Shown one piece after another: positions 6,056 through 12,081 of a DNA stretch of 13,389 nt. The DNA lies in contig DASTBU010000004.1 of NCBI GenBank assembly GCA_035711845.1, positions 1 through 13,389 on the forward strand, written 5' to 3'. The stretch's first letter is position 1, and every line of letters begins with the position of its first letter. Both the position numbers and the translations under genes were made by a program. Source of the stretch: DASTBU01 sp035711845 (GTDB lineage: Bacteria > Acidobacteriota > Vicinamibacteria > Vicinamibacterales > 2-12-FULL-66-21). Under the pieces are notes generated by a model. That model ran no database searches. It was not told the origin of the DNA and worked only from the letters and a program-made list of their open reading frames with translations.

Positions 6056-7123
6056 GCGCGTGAGCAGCAGGAACCCGGCGGCCACCGCCGTCACGCACGC
6101 CCAGAAGACTGAAGATGGCCAGGGGTATACCTCGTAGGGATAGGCGCGGCTGATGAAATCGTCGCCTCCGGCAGGCGCCGCCCGTGACGAGGCGTCGGCG
6201 CGCTGTTCAGGCGCCCACTGGTGTCCGCGCTCGAGGACTGGCGCGTAGTAGGTTTCGAGGATCAGATTCTCCCGCCAGGCGGCTGCAAAATCTCCTCGCT
6301 CCCACGCGCGATTGCGCTCCTGCACGTGCTGGATGCCTTCGGTCCTGTACTGGTCCTCTCGCGCGAGCCGCGTCTTGTCCATCGGCGGATCGATCTGCCA
6401 CCGTGCGTTCCTGTCCTCCCCGTTCAGCCTGAGCTCGTCTGGCGTGTAGATCGACATGAACGCGCCGATGCGCGAATCGTGAACCTCGTGCCCAAGGTGC
6501 ACCGAATCGAAAAACATCCCGAAGACGACCACGAACAGCACGGAGGCGATCCCGATGTGCCGCCGCGAACGGCCGCTCAGGCGAAGGACGCCGTGCGCCG
6601 GCGGAGCGATGCCGATGCTGAACAGCAGTCCGCACACGATCGCTACCCAGTTCAGGAACACGTCTTCCATCGTTCCAACACGCCCCGGTATGAACCACTG
6701 GAACCACTCCTCGAGCGTGCCGGTCAGCATCGCCGCGAGCACCGGCAGGATCAGCACACCCGCGTCACCCAGCGGACGCCAGGCCCTGTAGAAGAGAAAG
6801 GTGATGAGCCCGTATTGAACGAAGTGAAACCGCTCGACCGCCGCGACCTGCGGATCGGGACTCGAGGTGGCGACCGAGTACGCGGCCGCGATGGCGAGCG
6901 CCGCGACGATGGCGCCGTACCGCGCCGCCCGCCGGTCCCTGATGCGAACCAGCGCCGCAAGAACCGCGGCGGCTATGCTCCCGCCGACAACCAGTCCCAG
7001 GATAAGGATGAAGTGATCGGGGAACGTCGTCCGCAGATAGTGCCGGACCTGCGAGATGAACGGCGCCGAGAGAATCAGAGCGGTGGCGGCGAGGAGAGCG
7101 ATCGCGAAGGCGGCGCGGCTCAT
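6047..7123 (-). CDS. VanZ-like membrane protein with a large C-terminal extracytoplasmic insert
   Basis: 358 residues, roughly twice a minimal VanZ protein. Hydrophobic segments fall near 3-21, 37-59, 68-84, 101-113, 120-138, 154-172, 189-206 and 338-355. The VanZ core is residues 85-172 with the usual polar marks: Glu97, His100 and Tyr104 in ERFHFVQYG, then LEEWFQWFIPGR (137-148), Asp154 and Asn158. VanZ gives low-level teicoplanin resistance in enterococci, but most VanZ-like proteins have no known role. Between the last two membrane segments lies a soluble stretch of about 130 residues (207-337) rich in charged and aromatic residues that I do not recognise. The gene starts 37 bp after the YjbQ-like gene and is probably cotranscribed with it. 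Its last codons and stop lie inside a heptamer array. Confidence 0.85.
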   Translation of the reverse strand: MSRAAFAIALLAATALILSAPFISQVRHYLRTTFPDHFILILGLVVGGSIAAAVLAALVRIRDRRAARYGAIVAALAIAAAYSVATSSPDPQVAAVERFHFVQYGLITFLFYRAWRPLGDAGVLILPVLAAMLTGTLEEWFQWFIPGRVGTMEDVFLNWVAIVCGLLFSIGIAPPAHGVLRLSGRSRRHIGIASVLFVVVFGMFFDSVHLGHEVHDSRIGAFMSIYTPDELRLNGEDRNARWQIDPPMDKTRLAREDQYRTEGIQHVQERNRAWERGDFAAAWRENLILETYYAPVLERGHQWAPEQRADASSRAAPAGGDDFISRAYPYEVYPWPSSVFWACVTAVAAGFLLLTRRT

Positions 7124-7160
7124 GTCCAGCGCGGACGATTCAAAACGTGAGGGGCGGAGC

Positions 7161-8231
7161 TTACACGAACCGCGTCAGGGTGACGTTGAGCACGCGCGAG
7201 GGGCGCGGCCCTCGATGCCACTGGACCAGGATCGGGCTCTGGTAGGTGCCCTCGATGATGGCGCCCTGGCCCTGCACCTGGCGATCCGACACGAGCAGGC
7301 TGACCGCACGCTTCATCCGGAGGAATCGCGACGCCGGCATCGCGATGGCGCGCGACAGGACGCTCTCCACCATCGACTCGCGCAGGCCCAGCGTGTCCAC
7401 GAACTGGTTGAACACGCGCACGAGGTCGTACTTGGCGTAGTCGAGCGTCTTGGCCGGAATGGCCCGCGGGTTCCCGAGCATGTGCCCGGCCTTCTCCGCC
7501 ATGAACCTGAGCGGATTGCGGAGCACCTCGGACAGGTCGTGGCGCATCAGCAGCGTTTCGTACTCGTTGACGGTCAGCCCCGCGTGCCGCTCGCCCGCGG
7601 CGAGTGTGAGCCGGATCCGGCCCTTCGTGACGCCGTGGCGTGCGACAAGCTCGGCGCACTGTTCGTAGATCCCCAGGCCAGGGTCCTTCAGATTCACGGA
7701 ATCGACCGCATGTCCGGAGACGGGAACCACGAGACGCGTTGTGGCAACCTTCTCCTCGTTCGTGTAGCCAAGCACCGTCGTGAACCGGCGCCGCGGGCGG
7801 CCGTCGTGCACGCCGTCGAGATCGACGAAGCACACGGGTTCACCCGGACGATTTCGATAGCTGACGCAGGTGCGCAGGGCGCCTGCCATGAACGCGAGGT
7901 GGGAGTCGGCGTTCTGCGGCTCCGCCGGCTTCTGCTCCTCGGACAGCTCGGTCCGGCGCTCGAGTTTGTCGTGCTCGTACCCGGCCCCTTCCGGAAACAT
8001 CGTCCTGAACAGGTTGATGTAGGGCATGACGCCCGCGCGGTTCTGATGAAGCCGGGACGCGAGACCGGGATCGAGATAGCCCGCCGTGGTGTGAAAGGAA
8101 CAGCAGAGGGCCCGGGGATAGGCATCGAGGATGTCGCCGTGCGTGTGGGACACGACTCGCCGGACGTCGATGACGTCGACGCGTGCGCGAGGAGTCAGCT
8201 CGAGTGTGAACTCGGCAGGCGCTTTGGACAT
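7161..8231 (-). CDS. Tandem-duplicated YjbQ (UPF0047) family protein
   Basis: 356 residues, more than twice the roughly 135-140 of a normal YjbQ protein. The N-terminal half (about 8-170) carries YjbQ marks: FHTTAG (46-51), GYEHD (84-88), NADSHL (107-112) and a DLDGVHDGRPRRR strand (137-149). The C-terminal half (about 175-356) appears to be a second copy: GLTVNEYE (218-225) and RHD (230-232) match the segment just after HTTA in YjbQ, and EGTYQSPILV (327-336) matches the GTWQ strand near the YjbQ C-terminus, followed by RVLNVTL. The first copy lacks GTWQ; the second lacks HTTA (it has ERHA) and the N-A-x-x-H box. YjbQ proteins have been linked to weak thiamine-phosphate synthase activity, but their true role is unclear. 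Start ATG at 8231 has no strong ribosome site. The VanZ-like gene follows after 37 bp. Confidence 0.8.
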   Translation of the reverse strand: MSKAPAEFTLELTPRARVDVIDVRRVVSHTHGDILDAYPRALCCSFHTTAGYLDPGLASRLHQNRAGVMPYINLFRTMFPEGAGYEHDKLERRTELSEEQKPAEPQNADSHLAFMAGALRTCVSYRNRPGEPVCFVDLDGVHDGRPRRRFTTVLGYTNEEKVATTRLVVPVSGHAVDSVNLKDPGLGIYEQCAELVARHGVTKGRIRLTLAAGERHAGLTVNEYETLLMRHDLSEVLRNPLRFMAEKAGHMLGNPRAIPAKTLDYAKYDLVRVFNQFVDTLGLRESMVESVLSRAIAMPASRFLRMKRAVSLLVSDRQVQGQGAIIEGTYQSPILVQWHRGPRPSRVLNVTLTRFV

Positions 8232-8361
8232 GAACGACGCGAAAACCGCTTACAGGATAACACGTTTGGACTTTGCACCGCAGAGTGGGCCGCGTCCCTC
8301 TCGCCCGCCTGTCCCAGATCCAGCCTCACCCGCTCCTGCCGCCCGCCCTCCGCGCCGCAAA
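8232..8361. other. 130-bp gap without a recognisable gene
   Basis: The gap between the start of the YjbQ-like gene and the stop of the two-repeat protein. I see no convincing sigma-70 promoter for the leftward genes, no strong hairpin with a T-run after the two-repeat gene, and no repeat array. It differs in this from most other gaps in the window. Confidence 0.5.
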
Positions 8362-9078
8362 TTACTTCTTCCGGCTGCCGGTGAAGGTCCCCTCCCCTGC
8401 CTCGCCGAGGCTGACGGTCCCCTTGATGGAATCGCCCTCGACTGTTCCGGAATACACCACCCGCAGGGAAGTGCCCTGAACGTCCACATCGAACTGGAAG
8501 GTGATGGCGGTACCCTTCAGCGCGCCGCTCAGGGGGGCCTCGCCGAGCTGTCCGGAATACTGGCCGGTCAGCTTCTCCCCGTCCTGTTTCAGGGTGACGG
8601 TTGGCGTGCCGCTGCCGGCCGTCGTGCTCACATCCAGGATCCACGTCCCGCTCACATTCACGGCCTTCTCAGCCTGGGCAGGCGCGCTGTCCGGGAGCTC
8701 GGCGGCGCGCTGGGCATCCCAGTCGGCCCCGCCCTGGCCTCCGAAGTCGGCGCTGCCGGCCATGGAGTCGCCGTCCTGCTTACCGTTCAGCGTGATCGTG
8801 ATGGCGCCATTGCCCGTGTCGTAGTTCAACGACAGCACCACCTCGGGTCCCTTCTGGGTACCCCAGATCTCGGTTTGCCCCTGCTGCCCGCTAATCGTTC
8901 CGGCCAGCTTCTCCCCCTCCTTCTTGAGGACGATCGTCGCCGGTATCGCTCCGTTGTCCGTGTAGAAGGTCGCCGCCCACCGGCCCGAGGCATCGTTGCT
9001 TCTTGCCGCGGCGGTTTGCGCAACGGCGGCTGCGGGAACGCACAGCAGGACTGCTGCCGCCAGAATCATCTTCTTCAT
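8362..9078 (-). CDS. Exported protein with two homologous beta-rich repeats, function unknown
   Basis: 238 residues from ATG at 9078. An in-frame ATG 48 nt further upstream exists, but the 9078 start has GGAGG six nt before it and opens directly with a signal peptide (MKKMILAAAV, cleavage near AVA-Q, residue 20-21). The mature protein holds two related segments of about 80-90 residues, 32-113 and 144-235. Each begins with a G-[RT]-W strand, continues with a [VT]LK-x-[ED]GEKL[AT]G element (49-60 and 161-172), and ends with a GDSM/I-x-G turn (103-108, 215-220). A linker rich in Ala, Glu and Gln joins them. Similar single units occur in acidobacterial exported proteins without assigned function. 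The gene lies 49 bp downstream of the cystathionine beta-synthase gene on the same strand. I cannot propose a reaction. Confidence 0.85.
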   Translation of the reverse strand: MKKMILAAAVLLCVPAAAVAQTAAARSNDASGRWAATFYTDNGAIPATIVLKKEGEKLAGTISGQQGQTEIWGTQKGPEVVLSLNYDTGNGAITITLNGKQDGDSMAGSADFGGQGGADWDAQRAAELPDSAPAQAEKAVNVSGTWILDVSTTAGSGTPTVTLKQDGEKLTGQYSGQLGEAPLSGALKGTAITFQFDVDVQGTSLRVVYSGTVEGDSIKGTVSLGEAGEGTFTGSRKK

Positions 9079-9082
9079 CGGT

Positions 9083-9087
9083 CCTCC
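9083..9087 (-). promoter_or_regulatory. Shine-Dalgarno GGAGG deciding the start of the two-repeat protein
   Basis: The reverse strand reads GGAGG and then four bases before the ATG at 9078. This selects 9078 over the in-frame ATG at 9126, which has no ribosome site and would put a Pro/Ser-rich tail in front of the signal peptide. Confidence 0.75.
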
Positions 9088-9096
9088 AGAGAACGA

Positions 9097-9122
9097 GGGG
9101 TCTGACCCCGGTCTGACCCCGG
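9097..9122. repeat. GGGGTCTGACCCC-type palindromic tandem repeat
   Basis: GTCTGACCCCG occurs twice in tandem (9100-9110 and 9111-9121) preceded by GGG, so that GGGGT (9097-9101) can pair with ACCCC (9105-9109) around CTG. It fills the gap between the stop of the cystathionine beta-synthase gene and the ribosome site of the two-repeat gene. It resembles, in size and symmetry, the GGGGACTGTCCCC-type units at 5115-5196. Confidence 0.75.
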
Positions 9123-9127
9123 GCACA

Positions 9128-10534
9128 TCAGCACAACACGCGAATCACGTCGGAGCGCGTGATGATGAACGTTTTGTCTGTCTTGAAGTCGCGGACCAGC
9201 ACGGCCGGATTGGCCGGCGTAATCATCGTGGACAGCAGTTCCACGGGCGTGGAGATGTCGACGAACGGGAACGCCGGCTGCATGATTGTGTCGACGGGCC
9301 GGCCCTTGATGCCCGGATCCTGCACGAGTGCCTCGTAGAGGTGCGTCTCGTTCAGCGATCCCACGAGCCGCTTGTCCCGGGTGATGGAGATCTGGGAGAA
9401 GTCGTTCTCGCTCATCAGCCGGACTGCGGTCTCGACCGGTTCGGACCCCTCAATCGCCAGCAGCTCGCCCGACAGACCCGACGCCACCAGATCGCGTGCG
9501 GTCATGCCCGTCTTCTCGAAGAAGCCCTTCTCGCGCATCCAGTCGTCGTTGAACATCTTGCCGAGATACCGCGATCCGTGGTCGTGGAAGATCACCACCA
9601 CGACGTCGTCCTTCTTGAAATTCTCGCGGAGCTGGAGGACACCGGCCATCGCGGACCCGGCGGAGTTGCCGGCGAAGATGCCCTCCTCACGGGCGATGCG
9701 GGGCGTCATCAGCGCCGCATCCTTGTCGGTGACCTTCTCGAAGTGATCGATCACGTCGAAATCGACGTTCTTCGGGAGGAAGTCTTCGCCGATCCCCTCG
9801 GTGATGTACGGGTAGATTTCGTTCTTGTCGAAGACCCCGGTCTCCTTGTACTTCTTGAACACCGATCCATACGTGTCGATGCCCCAGACCTTGATCTTCG
9901 GGTTCCGCTCCTTCAGGTAACGGCCGACGCCGCTGATCGTTCCGCCCGTGCCGACGCCCACCACGAGGTGGGTAATCCGGCCGTCGGTCTGCTCCCAGAT
10001 CTCGGGGCCGGTCTGCTCGTAGTGGGCCGCCGAGTTCGACAGGTTGTCGTATTGGTTCGCCTTCCAGGAGTTCGGAATCTCCTTTTCCAGCCGCGATGAC
10101 ACGGAATAGTAGGAGCGCGGATCCTCGGGATCGACGTTCGTGGGGCACACGATGACTTCGGCCCCAAACGCCTTCAGCGCATCCACCTTCTCCTTCGACT
10201 GCTTGTCGGTGGTCGTGAAGACGCACTTGTAGCCCTTGACGACGGCAGCGATGACCAGCCCCATGCCCGTGTTCCCCGACGTGCCCTCGATGATCGTTCC
10301 GCCCGGCTTCAGCAGGCCCTGGCGTTCGGCCTCCTCGATCATCCGCACCGCCATGCGGTCTTTTATGGAGTTGCCGGGATTGAACGTCTCGATCTTCGCC
10401 AGCACGGTCGCCGGGATCCCCTTCGTGATGCGGTTGATGCGGACCATCGGCGTGTTGCCGATCGCCTCGAGGATCGTGTCGCAGATCTTCTTCACCCGTT
10501 GATTATCGGACAGAACCGTTGGCGCGTTCTTCAT
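9128..10534 (-). CDS. cbs: Cystathionine beta-synthase with C-terminal CBS domain pair (PLP-dependent)
   Basis: 468 residues in two parts. Residues about 15-330 form a fold-type II PLP enzyme: TPMVRI (28-33), the PLP lysine Lys58 in FNPGNSIKDR, EGTSGNTG (83-90) contacting the PLP/substrate carboxylate, GVGTGGTISG (193-202) for the PLP phosphate, and NSAG (290-293). The EGIGEDFLP block (246-254) and the MFNDDWM element (327-333) favour cystathionine beta-synthase over plain cysteine synthase. Residues about 345-468 are two CBS domains, the regulatory module that binds adenosyl compounds in many members. There is no N-terminal heme region, as in bacterial forms. The reaction joins serine and homocysteine to cystathionine in transsulfuration. 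Start ATG at 10534 has AAGG seven nt upstream. A cystathionine gamma-lyase gene is not adjacent. Confidence 0.94.
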   Translation of the reverse strand: MKNAPTVLSDNQRVKKICDTILEAIGNTPMVRINRITKGIPATVLAKIETFNPGNSIKDRMAVRMIEEAERQGLLKPGGTIIEGTSGNTGMGLVIAAVVKGYKCVFTTTDKQSKEKVDALKAFGAEVIVCPTNVDPEDPRSYYSVSSRLEKEIPNSWKANQYDNLSNSAAHYEQTGPEIWEQTDGRITHLVVGVGTGGTISGVGRYLKERNPKIKVWGIDTYGSVFKKYKETGVFDKNEIYPYITEGIGEDFLPKNVDFDVIDHFEKVTDKDAALMTPRIAREEGIFAGNSAGSAMAGVLQLRENFKKDDVVVVIFHDHGSRYLGKMFNDDWMREKGFFEKTGMTARDLVASGLSGELLAIEGSEPVETAVRLMSENDFSQISITRDKRLVGSLNETHLYEALVQDPGIKGRPVDTIMQPAFPFVDISTPVELLSTMITPANPAVLVRDFKTDKTFIITRSDVIRVLC

Positions 10535-10541
10535 GCCACCA

Positions 10542-10545
10542 CCTT
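10542..10545 (-). promoter_or_regulatory. Shine-Dalgarno AAGG of the cystathionine beta-synthase gene
   Basis: The reverse strand reads AAGGTGGTGGC directly before the ATG at 10534, which puts AAGG seven nt from the start codon and supports it. Confidence 0.6.
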
Positions 10546-10609
10546 GTAAGGCTCCGGGCCACCACCGCGATCACGAGAAAGTCAACCGTACCCTCCCGCA
10601 GCAGGGCAT

Positions 10610-10643
10610 CCGTCGGCCCGGGCGTCAGCGAATCTGCCGACGG
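10610..10643. promoter_or_regulatory. 8-bp perfect inverted repeat upstream of the efflux operon
   Basis: CCGTCGGC (10610-10617) and GCCGACGG (10636-10643) are exact reverse complements separated by 18 nt. They lie in the 312-bp divergent region (10535-10846) between the cystathionine beta-synthase and efflux adaptor starts. The spacing places half-sites about 2.5 helical turns apart, centre to centre. It could be an operator or an RNA stem; the sequence does not decide which. Confidence 0.35.
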
Positions 10644-10700
10644 TCACGAACTGGAAACACCAGGAACCCTGTCTACTGAATCACGTCCGGCGCCAGGTCT

Positions 10701-10720
10701 GGCAGGTCGTCGGGCCTGCC
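10701..10720. other. Hairpin GGCAGG/CCTGCC in the divergent intergenic region
   Basis: GGCAGG (10701-10706) pairs with CCTGCC (10715-10720) around an 8-nt loop, just upstream of the candidate efflux promoter. It is followed by GTTTATA, not by a true T-run. It may be an operator, a leader structure, or chance in GC-rich DNA. Confidence 0.35.
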
Positions 10721-10735
10721 GTTTATACCCTCGTG

Positions 10736-10766
10736 TTGAACCGGGCTTTCCCGCGCAGTTTATTAT
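10736..10766 (+). promoter_or_regulatory. Candidate sigma-70-type promoter for the efflux operon
   Basis: TTGAAC (10736-10741) followed after 19 nt by TATTAT (10761-10766, five of six matches to TATAAT); the overlapping TTATTA gives an 18-nt spacer. It is the most AT-rich patch in the 312-bp divergent region and lies about 80 nt before the adaptor start. The spacer is longer than ideal. No gene is supported in 10535-10846. Confidence 0.4.
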
Positions 10767-10808
10767 GGGTGCAGGGCTGATGAAAGACGGGGCGTGCCGC
10801 CACGTCAC

Positions 10809-10830
10809 GGCGTCTTAGAAAGGGCGTCTT
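10809..10830 (+). repeat. Direct repeat GGCGTCTT x2 in the efflux leader
   Basis: GGCGTCTT occurs at 10809-10816 and 10823-10830, separated by AGAAAG, 14 bp apart. It lies between the candidate promoter and the adaptor start. It may be a regulator or RNA site, or chance. Confidence 0.4.
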
Positions 10831-10835
10831 GGGTC

Positions 10836-10841
10836 AAGGGG
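10836..10841 (+). promoter_or_regulatory. Shine-Dalgarno AAGGGG of the efflux adaptor gene
   Basis: AAGGGG lies five nt before GTG at 10847. This selects the GTG over the in-frame TTG at 10829, which would place the ribosome site inside the coding region and add six residues before the signal sequence. Confidence 0.7.
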
Positions 10842-10846
10842 GATTC

Positions 10847-11989
10847 GTGAAATCGGTGACAACCGCGTGGCTCCTGTGCAGCCTCGCCGCGCTCCTCGCT
10901 CCCGGCTGCAGCCGGGGGCAATCCACGGCGCCGCAGGCACAAGCCAGGCCCGTGGTGCCTGTCACCGTGGCGCAGGTGCAGGGGGTTGACGAGCCCGTGA
11001 CGGTCGAGGCCACGGGGAGCTTCCAGGCGGACGAATCCTCGGACGTCGCGCCCGAGGCGTCGGGCCGCGTCGTCGCCACGCCGGTGGACGTCGGACAGTA
11101 CGTCCGCCAGGGGGCCGTGCTGGTCCGGCTGCAAGGTGTGGACGCCGGGCTGAGGCTCGACGAAGCCATGGCCGCGGTCGCCCGGGCCGAAGCGAGTGTC
11201 AAGCTCGCCGAATCGCAGAACGCCCTGGCCCAGACCACGGCGCAGCGATACGCGTCGCTGCTGGCGACCGGAGACGTTTCCCGGACGGTCGCCGACCAGG
11301 CGCGCACCGAGGCCGAGACCTCGACACAGAACGTCAACACGGCGCGCGCGACGCTGGCCCAGGCGCGTGCCCAGCTCGCGCTCGCCGAGAAGGCTGTCGC
11401 CGACGTGGTGGTTGCGGCGCCCTTCGATGGGTTCATCAGCGAGCGGAAAGTCTCGCTCGGAGAGTACGTGCAGCCCTCCACCGCAGTCGTCACGCTCCTC
11501 AAAATCGATCCACTGCGGCTTCAGCTGACCATCCCGGGCGTCCAGGCAGGCCAGATCGTGCTGGGCCAGAACGTAACCGCGACCGTGGACGCATTCCCAG
11601 GCAAGTCCTTCTCCGGGCGAGTCACCGCCGTGAACCCGCAAATCTCCGCCGAATCGCGATCGTTCGTGGTGGAGGCTCGCGTACCGAATCCCGGCGCGCT
11701 GTTGAAACCGGGCATGTTCGCTGTCGCTACCGTCGATCAGGGACGAACCACCCGGTCGATGCTCGTGCCGCGGCGGGCGGTCGTCGAGGACGTGAACACG
11801 AACTCGTATCGCGTGTTCGCCATCGACAAGGACAACCGCGCCCGCATCCGCGTCGTCCAGCTCGCCGCCCGGCAGCAGGGAGACACGATCAGGATCCTGT
11901 CAGGGCTCGAGGAAAGTGAGCGGGTCGCCACCACGAACCTCGCGGAGCTCTACGACGGCGCGGAGGTGACGGTCGGGGACGGCAATTGA
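10847..11989 (+). CDS. RND efflux periplasmic adaptor subunit (membrane fusion protein), probable lipoprotein
   Basis: 380 residues from GTG 10847. The signal sequence ends in LLAPGC (16-21), so Cys21 is a probable lipidation site, although the Pro at -2 makes the lipobox imperfect. The adaptor order is visible: first lipoyl half with EASGRVVATPVDVGQYV (70-86), an alpha-helical hairpin rich in Ala/Gln/Glu (about 102-186), second lipoyl half with VVVAAPFDGFISERKVSLGEYV (187-208), then the beta-barrel and membrane-proximal domains with the LLKPGMFAVATVD element. Such adaptors connect an inner-membrane RND pump to an outer-membrane channel. The pump gene follows after 92 bp, most of it a repeat array. 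The channel gene is not in this window. Substrate class cannot be told from sequence. Confidence 0.94.
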   Translation: MKSVTTAWLLCSLAALLAPGCSRGQSTAPQAQARPVVPVTVAQVQGVDEPVTVEATGSFQADESSDVAPEASGRVVATPVDVGQYVRQGAVLVRLQGVDAGLRLDEAMAAVARAEASVKLAESQNALAQTTAQRYASLLATGDVSRTVADQARTEAETSTQNVNTARATLAQARAQLALAEKAVADVVVAAPFDGFISERKVSLGEYVQPSTAVVTLLKIDPLRLQLTIPGVQAGQIVLGQNVTATVDAFPGKSFSGRVTAVNPQISAESRSFVVEARVPNPGALLKPGMFAVATVDQGRTTRSMLVPRRAVVEDVNTNSYRVFAIDKDNRARIRVVQLAARQQGDTIRILSGLEESERVATTNLAELYDGAEVTVGDGN

Positions 11990-12014
11990 TGGCGAGCCGC
12001 GCCGCCGTCCGCCG

Positions 12015-12026
12015 TCCGAATTCGGA
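12015..12026. other. Perfect 12-bp palindrome TCCGAATTCGGA
   Basis: An exact palindrome just before the heptamer array between the adaptor and pump genes. Its last A is also the first base of the array. It has no loop, so it would act as DNA (a dimeric protein site) and not as an RNA hairpin, or it is chance. Confidence 0.4.
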
Positions 12027-12081
12027 GCTGGAAGCTGGAAACTGGAAGCTGGTAGCTGGTAGCTGGTAGCTGGTAACTGAG
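12026..12081 (+). repeat. Heptamer array, word AGCTGGT (eight units), ending at the pump start codon
   Basis: Eight exact 7-bp units: AGCTGGA twice, AACTGGA, AGCTGGT four times, then AACTGAG. The last base (12081) is immediately followed by the ATG of the RND pump gene at 12082. The array therefore occupies the place of the ribosome binding site and no GGAGG-like motif is present. It separates two genes that are usually tightly linked. Confidence 0.92.

Noticed and set aside
6221..8384. Two long plus-strand frames (6221-7150 and 7056-8384)
   Set aside because: They are mirror frames of the VanZ-like and YjbQ-like genes, produced by high GC content.
9079..9126. Upstream in-frame ATG at 9126 for the two-repeat protein
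   Set aside because: It would add 16 residues encoded largely by the GTCTGACCCC repeat and lacks a ribosome site.
10829..10846. TTG at 10829 as start of the efflux adaptor
   Set aside because: The Shine-Dalgarno AAGGGG lies inside that extension, and the GTG at 10847 gives a normal signal sequence.
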